Source of the DNA: Acidobacteriota bacterium
GTDB taxonomy: Bacteria > Acidobacteriota > Terriglobia > Versatilivoradales > Versatilivoraceae
Reading direction: 5' to 3'
NCBI GenBank assembly: GCA_028875575.1
Contig: JAPPDF010000001.1
Coordinates: forward strand, 37,142-101,141
DNA length: 64,000 nucleotides
Each line of letters begins with the position of its first letter. The first letter of the stretch is position 1. The notes beneath the pieces were generated by a model. The model was not told the DNA's origin and did not search any database. It was given only the letters and a program-made list of their open reading frames with translations. The position numbers were made by a program, and so were the translations under genes. Positions 28,517 through 34,764 of this stretch are shown in pieces.

Positions 28517-28574
28517 GCCAACTCAAAATCGGCTGCCCTGGAAGGGGTTGTGGGTTCGAGTCCCACCCTCTCCG
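28492..28574 (+). tRNA. Atypical tRNA-Leu (CAA)-like gene inside the transposon
   Basis: 83 bases. The acceptor stem GGAGAGG/CCTCTCC is perfect, and the T arm GTGGG-TTCGAGT-CCCAC is perfect. The anticodon arm GCCAA-CTCAAAA-TCGGC has one A-C mismatch and anticodon CAA, and a variable arm CCC/GGG fits a type II (leucine) tRNA. The D arm (GCGAATTGGAAAGC) is weak and CCA is not encoded. It may be functional or decayed. tRNA genes are unusual as transposon cargo. Confidence 0.6.
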
Positions 28575-28641
28575 CTTTGTTTAGAATAACCTGCTTTCAA
28601 ACCTAAAAGTAAAGACTTTTTCCGAAAGTTTCCCGTCCTGG

Positions 28642-28670
28642 TTTTCCTGCTGTCCCGGGTCTCGTATAAT
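28642..28670 (+). promoter_or_regulatory. Promoter upstream of the structured leader
   Basis: A perfect -10 TATAAT (28665-28670) with a poor -35 TTTTCC 17 bases upstream. The expected transcription start (about 28677) falls exactly where the left arm of the leader stem begins. Confidence 0.55.
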
Positions 28671-28678
28671 TTAACCAA

Positions 28679-28804
28679 CTGTGATGTCGGAGCTTCCGAC
28701 CTTCTAGGCCGGGTCTCCCGCTAAATACAACACCCTTATTTCAAGCCTGGGTCGCTCCCAGGCTGAGGGAAATAAGCGGGGTGTCCTTCGCTTCGACATC
28801 ACAG
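28679..28804 (+). ncRNA. Structured 5' leader or small RNA
   Basis: A closing stem of 15 pairs (28679-28693 with 28790-28804, one G-U) encloses three further helices: CGGG/CCCG near 28710; CTTATTTC (28735-28742) with GAAATAAG (28769-28776), extended past a bulge by ACACC/GGTGT; and AGCCTGGG/CCCAGGCT (28744-28764) with a 5-base loop. The RNA lies between a TATAAT promoter and the ATG at 28842. I cannot match it to a known riboswitch or ribozyme class. It may regulate the downstream gene or be processed as a separate RNA. Confidence 0.6.
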
Positions 28805-28841
28805 GGACCCGACACCCACCTCAACTGTGAAAGGAAAGTCA

Positions 28842-29210
28842 ATGACAGAAACAAGATTAAGAAGCATGCTGGCTTCGAGGGATGGGATTGTGATGGTAAC
28901 GTCCGTTCTACAGTCCCTCTATTACAATCCGACAAAGCCCGGGGGACTCTTCTCAAGGGCATTCGATGAATATACCGAGAGCCTTCGCTCGCTAGTCGGG
29001 ATAGTAAGAGCCAATCGTTATACGGGCAATCTCCCGCAGAAAAGCGTTAAAGCAGTTTCACTCCTTCTTGGTGATAAAGGATCTAACCCTGAAAATTGGG
29101 CTCTAGCGGCGGAGCAGCTAGACTGCGAGAGGCAATTAATCGAGGCTACCGAAAAGTTGGACCTTCTCTGCCGACAGCTTCAAGGGGAGGTCATTCCCGA
29201 GGAGGATTAA
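28842..29210 (+). CDS. Unknown 122-aa transposon passenger protein
   Basis: A soluble, mainly helical protein with no recognisable domain. It has a central region LVGIVRANRYTGNLPQKSV and an acidic, Leu-rich C-terminal helix (LDLLCRQLQGEVIPEED) that could form a coiled coil. GAAAGGAAAG precedes the ATG at 28842; a GTG five codons earlier is a weaker choice. It is the only gene downstream of the structured leader and the only plus-strand passenger with a clear promoter. Confidence 0.6.
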   Translation: MTETRLRSMLASRDGIVMVTSVLQSLYYNPTKPGGLFSRAFDEYTESLRSLVGIVRANRYTGNLPQKSVKAVSLLLGDKGSNPENWALAAEQLDCERQLIEATEKLDLLCRQLQGEVIPEED

Positions 29211-29360
29211 GTTTTAGGCTGGATTGAAAAGGCTCTAGAGGCTTTGGAAAAACGGATGTCGTTCTGGAGGGAGAGTAACCGTTAGTCGAGCTTGACAAGG
29301 GAAGATTATCTGCTTTGCCTACAAATGTTACATAGACATTTGTCAAGAGTTTTTTCAAAA

Positions 29361-29376
29361 AATGAAAATTTTCATT
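29361..29376. promoter_or_regulatory. 16-bp palindrome in an AT-rich regulatory patch
   Basis: AATGAAAATTTTCATT is perfectly palindromic. Just upstream lies ACAAATGT/ACATTTGT, and the word ATTTGTCA occurs twice. A plus-strand promoter-like pair TTGTCA (29376-29381) and TAGACT (29398-29403) overlaps it. Possible operator for neighbouring passenger genes. Confidence 0.35.
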
Positions 29377-29420
29377 TGTCAGGCGGAAAAGTTAGGCTAG
29401 ACTAAAGTTGCCTGACGAAC

Positions 29421-29644
29421 GAATGGCCCCTTGTTTACTACAACTTATGCTTGCGGACCCAAAAACACCAAGCTTTTAGGCCGTAATCATGAGCATCGTA
29501 GGTGATGCCGTTTCGGGTAACAAATCTTCTGAAAATCTTTACCCATTCTCCTGACGATTTGTCCATAGGCTTGCCTCCTTTCTGCTGTCGTTGCAGCGAC
29601 AGCGTCTCCCGTGATTCGAGGGAAAAGGTGACAAGGGGCCATTC
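29421..29644. repeat. Inverted arms around small-protein unit A
   Basis: Arm GAATGGCCCCTTGT (29421-29434) pairs perfectly with ACAAGGGGCCATTC (29631-29644). The arms enclose one complete small gene on the minus strand, with its 5' hairpin and ribosome site. In RNA the two ends of the transcript would pair. Confidence 0.75.
29438..29566 (-). CDS. Small protein A of the NG...YG(Y/L)KAW family, 42 aa
   Basis: The sequence starts MDKSSGEWVKIFRRF and contains NG, then DAHDYGLKAW and a basic tail. It aligns with small protein B (29769-29906) through (I/L)-F-R, NG, A-x-x-YG and KAW, so both belong to one family. A full ribosome site AAAGGAGG (29581-29574) lies 7 bases before the ATG, itself directly after a GCTGTCG/CGACAGC hairpin. 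I recall similar short proteins of unknown function. Basic and aromatic composition suggests nucleic-acid binding. Confidence 0.7.
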   Translation of the reverse strand: MDKSSGEWVKIFRRFVTRNGITYDAHDYGLKAWCFWVRKHKL

Positions 29645-29675
29645 ATCCGAACTCTACTGCTTAATTTCTTCCAAC

Positions 29676-29704
29676 ACCATACCACAAAATTTAATAAAAG
29701 TCAA
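29676..29704 (-). promoter_or_regulatory. Promoter of small-protein unit A
   Basis: Minus strand: TTGACT (29704-29699), 17-base spacer, TATGGT (29681-29676). Transcription would start about 30 bases before the right arm at 29644. Confidence 0.55.
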
Positions 29705-29733
29705 GTAAAAACTGCTATCGGCAAATGAGGATT

Positions 29734-29998
29734 ATCCTTTTGGGTGAGTGGCCCTAACCTTGTCTATGCTACTTGCTAACTGGTATCAAGATTGGCCAAG
29801 CCTTGTATCCATAGCTTTTCGCATAGACTCGATTGCCGTTCTTGTCCAGGTAATACGTTCTGAATATCAGAACGTAACCTGGAGGAACGATGGGTTTGTT
29901 TCCCATATGGCCACAACCTCCTTTCCGCCGAAGTGTCGGCGGGCGGTATCACCGAACTCGGCAAAAAGGGTTAGTTAGGGCCACTCGCCCAAAAGGAT
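29734..29998. repeat. Inverted arms around small-protein unit B
   Basis: Arms of 25 bases, 29734-29758 and 29974-29998, pair completely in RNA with a single G-U. They share the word GTGGCCC or AATGGCCC with the arms of unit A, as in GAGTGGCCC versus GAATGGCCC. They enclose one complete minus-strand small gene. Confidence 0.8.
29769..29906 (-). CDS. Small protein B of the NG...YG(Y/L)KAW family, 45 aa
   Basis: It begins MGNKPIVPPGYVLIFRTYY and continues with DKNGNRVYAKSYGYKAWP. AAAGGAGG (29924-29917) lies 10 bases before the ATG and right after a CCGCCG/CGGCGG hairpin, the same layout as in unit A. A strong promoter on the minus strand (TTGACA, 17 bases, TAGTAT) lies just outside the arm. The high conservation of layout between A and B, with different hairpin sequences, points to selection on structure. 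Function unknown. Confidence 0.75.
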   Translation of the reverse strand: MGNKPIVPPGYVLIFRTYYLDKNGNRVYAKSYGYKAWPILIPVSK

Positions 29999-30025
29999 AC
30001 TACGCAAGATCCTGCGGTGTGTCAA
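29997..30025 (-). promoter_or_regulatory. Promoter of small-protein unit B
   Basis: Minus strand: consensus TTGACA (30025-30020), 17-base spacer, TAGTAT (30002-29997). The expected start falls inside the right arm of unit B, so the transcript would begin with one pairing arm. Confidence 0.7.
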
Positions 30026-30065
30026 TAAGTCTAATCGAACATCTTGTAGTCAACTTCCCAATTGC

Positions 30066-30266
30066 CTATTTCTTAGGCTGATCCCTTTCCCAATCCAAGG
30101 CAGAGTCCCGACTAACCCTGTGACCTACCTGTTTAATGTGGCCATCGTCTCCATAGGTCTGCTTGTGTTCTTGCTCCCTCCTTTCCAAATCGTTCGTTAT
30201 TCCCCGGTGAACGATTTTATTCCCCTTTTTGAAGTGATATTTGAAGGTGTCTCTTGGCATCGCCAT
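30066..30266 (-). CDS. Minimal GIY-YIG-like protein, 66 aa
   Basis: A short protein with the pattern KIVHRGITNDLERREQEHK followed by a basic stretch and VGHRVSRDSALDWE. The first part corresponds to the GIY-(10)-YIG core of GIY-YIG nucleases in degenerate form (IVHRGIT for YIG, then the R and E/H positions). I recall a family of such 60-70-residue proteins. GGAGAG precedes the start. It may nick DNA or just bind it; nuclease activity is doubtful given the changed motif. It is transcribed in the same direction as, and downstream of, the transposase. Confidence 0.6.
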   Translation of the reverse strand: MAMPRDTFKYHFKKGNKIVHRGITNDLERREQEHKQTYGDDGHIKQVGHRVSRDSALDWERDQPKK

Positions 30267-30287
30267 CTCTCCATTCTGGTCTAAATG

Positions 30288-30314
30288 AAAAAGGGGGACC
30301 GATCTCGGACCCCC
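30288..30314 (-). terminator. Rho-independent terminator of the transposase gene
   Basis: On the minus strand GGGGG-T-CCG-AGAT-CGG-T-CCCCC is followed by TTTTT. It lies 27 bases after the transposase stop codon. Confidence 0.75.
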
Positions 30315-30340
30315 GCACTCAAGACGTTATCAATCTTGGT

Positions 30341-31282
30341 TTATCGTGTCAAGTCCCGATACCGCAGCCTCCTCCCCTCCAGCCTTCGAGCCACAATACG
30401 CATCTGCTCAATCGTATCAAGACCCCGGACGTTATGCCGTCCCTCGAATTCCCGGATGTAACGACCAACGTGCCTCGGGCTCATCTTATGATAGGTCCCG
30501 TAGTACCCCCGCTTCAGCAAGGCCCAGAAGGATTCGATTCCATTCGTATGAGCTTGGCCCCGGACGTATTCCCCGACATTGTGGGCTACCGCTTCCCGAT
30601 TCGGGAGTCCCTTGTAGGCCGGGAATTGATCAGTGAAAATCTTGACGCCTTCCTCCGTCCTTTCTTCGATGGCTCCTCGAAGCTCCCTCTTAGTTGCATC
30701 GGGGATAACCTTGGCGCTAACTTGGTTGGAATCCCGATCCTTGATTCCAATAACGGCAGTCTTCCCCCGGGTCCCACCTCGGATGTCTAACTTGTCCTTG
30801 TAATGACGATTGCTCTCCTTCCCTCCGAGATAGGTTTCATCCACCTCCACCGGGCCTCGAAAAGGGCAAGGATTCTCTTCCTCCCAGGCTCCTCGAATTC
30901 GATGCATTAGGTGCCAAGCCGTCTTCTGCGTAATGCCGAGATCCCGGTGCAACTTCATCGAGCTGGTCCCCTTAATCCCAGTAGCGTGAAGGTAGATGGC
31001 GATGGCCCATACCCGGAGCCCGAGGTTAGAGCCCTGCATCAGGGTCCCCGTCTTAACGCTGAAGTCCACCCGGCAATCGCGACAGCGAAACGGCTGCGGC
31101 TTCCGGGTCGGACGGGCCTGAACGTTCATCGAGCCGCAATCCAGGCAAGCGACTCCTTGGGGCCAGCGCTGCGTAATGAACCAACCTTCTGCCGTCTTAT
31201 CGTCCGGGAACATCCGGAAGATCTGAAGAAGTGTTAAGCCCTTTCGGTTAGACCTTCCAGGAGCTTTCTTCTTTTTAGCCAT
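30341..31282 (-). CDS. IS1595-family transposase (ISXO2-like DDE)
   Basis: A 313-residue transposase. The N-terminal zinc ribbon has C46-x-x-C49 and C67-x-x-C70, followed by a helical segment and a DDE-type core: D148 in VEVDETYLGG, D218 in IFTDQF, and HTNGIESFWALLKRGYYG (245-262), where the third acidic position is E250 or the family's N247. The length is normal for the family. AGGAGG precedes the ATG. It presumably moves the 4,054-bp element by cutting at the 23-bp terminal repeats and making 8-bp target duplications. Confidence 0.93.
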   Translation of the reverse strand: MAKKKKAPGRSNRKGLTLLQIFRMFPDDKTAEGWFITQRWPQGVACLDCGSMNVQARPTRKPQPFRCRDCRVDFSVKTGTLMQGSNLGLRVWAIAIYLHATGIKGTSSMKLHRDLGITQKTAWHLMHRIRGAWEEENPCPFRGPVEVDETYLGGKESNRHYKDKLDIRGGTRGKTAVIGIKDRDSNQVSAKVIPDATKRELRGAIEERTEEGVKIFTDQFPAYKGLPNREAVAHNVGEYVRGQAHTNGIESFWALLKRGYYGTYHKMSPRHVGRYIREFEGRHNVRGLDTIEQMRIVARRLEGRRLRYRDLTR

Positions 31283-31449
31283 CGGTCAATCCCTCCTAAA
31301 CATTACGGAAGAATTTTACCCTAGAATGACGCAAAAGTAAAGAGAAGTTGCGAAAAAAATTCAAGCTATTCCAGGGTTATTTCCGGGATGGAGGTTTTCG
31401 CTTTACTTCGAGGGAGGGGAGGGGGGAGGTTAAGGGGGAGGAGGTTCCC

Positions 31450-31803
31450 TTGAAAAAACAAAACGTAGTCCCTTTCCCTTCTTACGTTCCTGAGGAAAGA
31501 GTTTCCCTTTGGCAGCGGTTAAAGTGGGGATTTGCTGAACCTTGGAGATTGGTAGGGCGCCTTTTCAATCTCCTTAAACTTCCCGGATTCGTTCGTCCTT
31601 GTACCTATAGGTCAAGTTTATTCGAGGAAGATTTGTTCATCAAAGTCAACAACTCCAAGTCAGGCCGGTACACCGTTATAAAGATAAACGGCCTAGACCT
31701 TTATTTCAATCGGTGCTCCGGAAAGATCGATGGAGTGGGCTCGGGCTCCCTTCCCCCGAGGCAAGGAATTTTTACTGATTGCAAGCGGGGCGATATTTCC
31801 TAA
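31450..31803 (+). CDS. Unknown 117-aa transposon passenger protein
   Basis: Start TTG at 31450 is supported by GGAGGAGG at 31437-31444; no ATG fits as well. The C-terminal part reads LFIKVNNSKSGRYTVIKING and LDLYFNRCSGKIDGVG, a protein-like strand pattern. The last 32 bases overlap, tail to tail, the convergent GIY-YIG gene at 31772, which weakens the case for the full length. Not recognised. Confidence 0.4.
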   Translation: MKKQNVVPFPSYVPEERVSLWQRLKWGFAEPWRLVGRLFNLLKLPGFVRPCTYRSSLFEEDLFIKVNNSKSGRYTVIKINGLDLYFNRCSGKIDGVGSGSLPPRQGIFTDCKRGDIS

Positions 31804-32050
31804 TCCATTCTTGCTCGGTTCGATTCCTCGCATCAGAATCCCAAACCACTTCGAAAATAAAAGCAGTTGGGCTATAGCTCCATATGCAATCGGATTGGTC
31901 GGACTCCTTATCGTAATGCTCCAAAAGCCTTCCACGGATATTTTGGGATTGGCCTGCGTAGATATTCCGGGACTCTTTGTAGATTAGATACACCCCCGGA
32001 CTCGTAGAGGCATTCTCATTAATAGTGGATCTGGTAAAGCTATATCCCAT
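31772..32050 (-). CDS. GIY-YIG nuclease-domain protein, 92 aa
   Basis: Essentially a single GIY-YIG domain: GVYLIYKESRNIYAGQSQNI (19-38) carries the G-(V/I)-Y and Y-x-G motifs, R42 follows in GRLLEHY, and E80 in RNRTEQEWI is at the position of the metal-binding glutamate. AGGAGG lies directly before the ATG. Such proteins cut or nick DNA; in a transposon one may help spread, defend or resolve the element. It is the first gene inside the right end. Confidence 0.8.
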   Translation of the reverse strand: MGYSFTRSTINENASTSPGVYLIYKESRNIYAGQSQNIRGRLLEHYDKESDQSDCIWSYSPTAFIFEVVWDSDARNRTEQEWIRKYRPACNQ

Positions 32051-32129
32051 TTCTTTCCTCCTCCTTTTCTTTGTACAAATCCCCTCTCCTAGTTGTCAAG
32101 CAATTTCGTCAGTGTAGCTAAGTCACATA

Positions 32130-32152
32130 GGGTAGAACCGTATATAATTCCC
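32130..32152. repeat. Right terminal inverted repeat of the transposon
   Basis: Matches the reverse complement of 28099-28121 at 22 of 23 positions. The second copy of the target duplication, 32153-32160, follows directly. Confidence 0.93.
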
Positions 32153-32154
32153 AC

Positions 32155-32418
32155 ATGATTTATGTTGTGGAAATCAAGGACGATTCAGAGATTGCTGACC
32201 CATCCTTGGAGAATCAGAAAAAGTTCGAGTACGCACAAGCCCACTATGACCGACTCAACCGTTGGCTTGCGGACACGGGTGTTTCTACTCGCTATCAACA
32301 CAACTGGCTATCGCCAAAGTCGTACAACCGGTTCTTTCAGTCGTTGCGTGAGGGTGCGGCGGAAGGGTTCCGGTCTGAGTTGGACGTTGCGCTTACGCAA
32401 CAAATTGGAGAACGATGA
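32155..32418 (+). pseudogene. Type III Res, 3' part cut off by the transposon
   Basis: Codes for MIYVVEIKDDSEIADPSLEN, then a helix and PKSYNRFFQSLREG. VVEIKDD contains the E-x-K of the PD-(D/E)xK nuclease site and continues FSPDFFIKV of the 5' fragment. The apparent ATG lies within the target duplication and is not a true gene start. No ribosome site is visible, so a separate peptide is unlikely. Confidence 0.93.
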
Positions 32419-32585
32419 CACTCGATGGCTAAGCGGAAATTTATACCAAGTCGAGGGATAACTTTGGCGATACCCTCATGCTTATTTTTCTTTCTCTCTT
32501 TCGGGAAACGCGGAAACATGGCCGCAAAAAGAGATTCTATGAATGGGACCAACATTCCGACAGCCGCCATGCTGTGAGTAGCATC

Positions 32586-32807
32586 CTAAAAAAATGATTG
32601 ATACGTTTCGTCGACCCGCAGATCGTCTTGATGGGGACTGTTCCTCACCTGCGTTGTCCGTCGTGCTTGTTCATAAAGAGCCTCGATTTTCCGGGCCAAA
32701 TCTTCATCTCCTTGCTGGTTGCGGCGAATCAGGCTCTTGATTGCTAATAGCTGCGCTTCGAAATCGAGGGTTTGCATTTCGATGTGTGCCAAGTCTCTGT
32801 TGGTCAA
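32586..32807 (-). CDS. Small coiled-coil protein, 73 aa
   Basis: Predicted almost entirely helical: AHIEMQTLDFEAQLLAIKSL and then EDLARKIEALYEQARRTTQ form heptad-like repeats. It ends with an acidic tail. It starts at an ATGA overlap with the stop of a 35-codon frame upstream (32804-32911), suggesting a two-gene unit. No family recognised. A small regulator, antitoxin or structural partner are all possible. Confidence 0.5.
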   Translation of the reverse strand: MTNRDLAHIEMQTLDFEAQLLAIKSLIRRNQQGDEDLARKIEALYEQARRTTQVRNSPHQDDLRVDETYQSFF

Positions 32808-32911
32808 TGCGTGACGCAGTACTCCCTATATTTCTCTGTGTCAATTTGCTGACCCCGGGTCCATTTTCTGACAACAGCGGTGGCTTTCTCGTAGACTTCC
32901 GTGACTGTCAT
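32804..32911 (-). CDS. Possible 35-aa peptide gene
   Basis: Reads MTVTEVYEKATAVVRKW and on to REYCVTH; helical and basic. Evidence is the ATGA overlap with the coiled-coil gene. The start is uncertain, since ATG codons occur at 32917 and 32911. No family recognised. Confidence 0.35.
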   Translation of the reverse strand: MTVTEVYEKATAVVRKWTRGQQIDTEKYREYCVTH

Positions 32912-32990
32912 TCCCATCAAACATTGGGGGTGCCACCTAACCTCCGATAGTGGATGTTGGTTGAGAACAATACGAGGAGAGGAGAAGCCG

Positions 32991-33578
32991 ATGAGCAACA
33001 CACCCAGATGCTTCATTTGGGGAACTGCCGCCATAGAGATTTACGCTGCCCGGGCAGAGAGTGGCGGGCTTCTGGCTGCCGCAATTTGTGACTCCCCGCG
33101 CGCTGGTGGCAAATATTGGATCAGCCTCCAGGCTCAGCATTTTTTTGAAAACCCCGACCAATTCGACTGGATTGACGATGCCCTCAAGGCCCGATTGACG
33201 ACCTGGTTGATTGAGCAGAGAGAAGCAGGAGTCGAGTGCCCGAAGATCTACGGTAGAGACATCAACAAATTCAAAACCAGAGGCGCCTTGTTGATGAAGC
33301 AACGGGCACAGAAACTACTGACTTATATCAGTCTATCGCTAGCTGACGCGGCAGACTTCTTTGTCGTGAAAGCAAACCGCGGTCAGAGGAACGAAATGCT
33401 GGCATGGTCTGAATCCATCTCTGATGAGCAGTTAGGGAATGTTTTGAGGTATCTCGTCGAGAGCAATTACTTGGCGAGGGGTTCAAAAAAAAACAGGTTT
33501 CGCCTCACTGCAACGGGACACGAGGAAGTGGCCAAGAAGAAGGACAGGAGAGAACGTGAAGAAACTTCGAGCGACTGA
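32991..33578 (+). CDS. Unknown 195-aa protein with C-terminal winged-helix-like segment
   Basis: AGGAGAGGAG directly precedes the ATG at 32991. The N-terminal half (CFIWGTAAIEIYAARAESGG) begins with a strand and helix like a nucleotide-binding or receiver-type fold. The C-terminal part, LGNVLRYLVESNYLARGSKK followed by NRFRLTATGHEEV, has the helix-helix-wing pattern of MarR/ArsR-like winged helices. It heads a three-gene cassette; the next gene overlaps by 23 bases. Possibly a sensor with DNA-binding end. Confidence 0.6.
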   Translation: MSNTPRCFIWGTAAIEIYAARAESGGLLAAAICDSPRAGGKYWISLQAQHFFENPDQFDWIDDALKARLTTWLIEQREAGVECPKIYGRDINKFKTRGALLMKQRAQKLLTYISLSLADAADFFVVKANRGQRNEMLAWSESISDEQLGNVLRYLVESNYLARGSKKNRFRLTATGHEEVAKKKDRREREETSSD

Positions 33579-33861
33579 ACACATGCCAGAAAACATCTCT
33601 GACGAACTTGAAGGGGTTCTCTGCGCCTACGAAGAACTGTTGTGCGGGATTCTGTATCTACTTCCGACGTTTTCGCCACTAGACCCGCTTAGGGGGATCA
33701 GAGTAGTGAATCTCGATCTTACCACCAGCGAGTATGAGAGGCGCTCTTCTGCTTTCCGAAGCGGGATCGAGATGGTAGCGGAGGCGATCGACAAACGAGT
33801 CAAAGCCATGCCGAGTGGAATCGTATATAGCGTAAAACTACTTCCAAAATCTACCCAATGA
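33556..33861 (+). CDS. Unknown 101-aa protein, second gene of small cassette
   Basis: A GTG start at 33556 follows GGAGAGAAC; an ATG at 33583 is the alternative. The protein is mostly helical (ELEGVLCAYEELLCGILYLL) with a short strand region (IRVVNLDLTT) and a basic C-terminus. Not recognised. Coupled to the winged-helix-like protein upstream. Confidence 0.5.
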   Translation: MKKLRATEHMPENISDELEGVLCAYEELLCGILYLLPTFSPLDPLRGIRVVNLDLTTSEYERRSSAFRSGIEMVAEAIDKRVKAMPSGIVYSVKLLPKSTQ

Positions 33862-33871
33862 AAGGCGCTCC

Positions 33872-33991
33872 ATGGACACCACTACAGAGAAACAAATTCT
33901 CGAAACCCTCAGAACCATCGCCGGAACTTTGGGTCAGATAGCTGACTTGCTCGCACAGATCTCCAGGACGCTGGCTACCCCGAAAGGGTAA
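33872..33991 (+). CDS. Possible 39-aa helical peptide, third gene of small cassette
   Basis: The frame begins MDTTTEKQILETLRTIAGTL and is predicted to be one amphipathic helix with Leu/Ile heptads. It starts 10 bases after the 101-residue gene. It has the look of a short coiled-coil subunit. No ribosome site better than AAAGG is visible. Confidence 0.45.
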   Translation: MDTTTEKQILETLRTIAGTLGQIADLLAQISRTLATPKG

Positions 33992-34258
33992 GGCCATTTG
34001 TAAACACCCGAGAGTACCCACGTAGCTCCCCGCCCGGCTAAGTGGCTAGCCGGGGGTGTCTACATCAGTGCTCTCCTTCAGATCTCGTGGTTACGATTCG
34101 AGGTAGTTCCCGATGAAAATAGAGGCCGAAGCCAAGACGGCCAAGTCCCACGTCGGTTCGAATCCCCTGGAGTTACGATAGCCGGTGCGTCGGCGGCTTG
34201 AGGTGCTCCGTAACCGTCCGCAGCACGACTCCGCCTTGCTTCGATCCCCTAGGCCTTC

Positions 34259-34434
34259 TTACTCCAAGGGTTCCGGCTCCTCCCCAGACAACAAGTGCAG
34301 ATAACGCGCCCGGTCGTCCGTCAGGACACGCCTGCTCTTGAACTGGTCCGAGCGGGCATGGGCCGCCTCGACCCGGTTCACGACCATATACGGAAGGCTG
34401 CCTCGATCACCTCCCGGGGATGGTCCCTCTTTAG
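34259..34434 (-). pseudogene. 3' relic of a P4-type integrase
   Basis: On the minus strand one frame reads DHPREVIEAAF, and a shifted frame continues MVVNRVEAAHARSDQFKSRR and DDRARYL. This is the end of a P4-type integrase, where the usual text is ...HPREVIEAALAH-VVxNKVEAAYARSD. There is a frameshift, and the nucleophilic Tyr of VEAAYARSD is His. Only about 60 codons remain. It is different from the active integrase at 19970 and points to an older element at the mob end of the island. Confidence 0.75.
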
Positions 34435-34764
34435 TCCGGGCGATGACTCTTCCGGCAAGGCCGCACGTGTTTCCATGGCCGGCCCATAGGGTCCACCGAC
34501 ATTCGATATCGTCCACAAGTATATTAATATTCAATAACTTGTACCGAAACAGGGCCTTGACTCGTCCGACCCCGACTCATACCATTGCTGTTGTTTCCAC
34601 AACGTTGGAGAGGTGGAGGAGGATGTTGTGAGGGAACCTCGCCGTCCGGGATCGGGACCCGCCATGCGGTCGCGTTCCCCGGAGGAGAAGGGAGCGGATC
34701 CCGGCGCGCTTCCGATTGCGAGGCGGGGACAGCGGGGCCGGTCCGCAACGCGTAGTAAAGGGGA
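34435..34764. other. Stretch without a supported gene, before the mob module
   Basis: Composition changes here from AT-rich (34500-34560) to very GC-rich. No gene is supported. It is the transition between the integrase relic and the candidate transfer origin. Confidence 0.4.

Larger units (their letters stand above)
28099..32152. mobile_element. IS1595-type transposon with passenger genes, 4,054 bp
   Basis: Terminal inverted repeats of 23 bp (28099-28121 and 32130-32152) differ at one position and begin GGGAATTATATACGGT. The element is flanked by an 8-bp direct repeat ACATGATT (28091-28098 and 32153-32160), the duplication size of the IS1595 family. The transposase at 30341-31282 is ISXO2-like. 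Passengers: an RGR-type small protein, a tRNA-Leu-like gene, a structured leader with a 122-residue protein, two paralogous 42-45-residue proteins in arm-flanked units, and two GIY-YIG proteins. It is inserted in res; deleting it plus one repeat copy restores the frame exactly. Confidence 0.93.

Noticed and set aside
28679..28804. Retron msr-msd RNA
   Set aside because: Inverted ends and stems are suggestive, but no reverse transcriptase gene lies nearby and the downstream protein has no RT motif.
29421..29998. Group I/II intron or attC integron cassette
   Set aside because: GIY-YIG genes nearby suggested an intron, but there is no domain V or P/Q/R/S core, and the units enclose complete small genes with their own promoters and no integron integrase.
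32155..32418. Independent small nuclease gene starting at ATG 32155
   Set aside because: The ATG is part of the target duplication and the text continues the res frame; no ribosome site.
34100..34200. tRNA gene around GGTTCGAATCCCC
   Set aside because: T-loop-like word is present but the T stem and acceptor stem do not pair.
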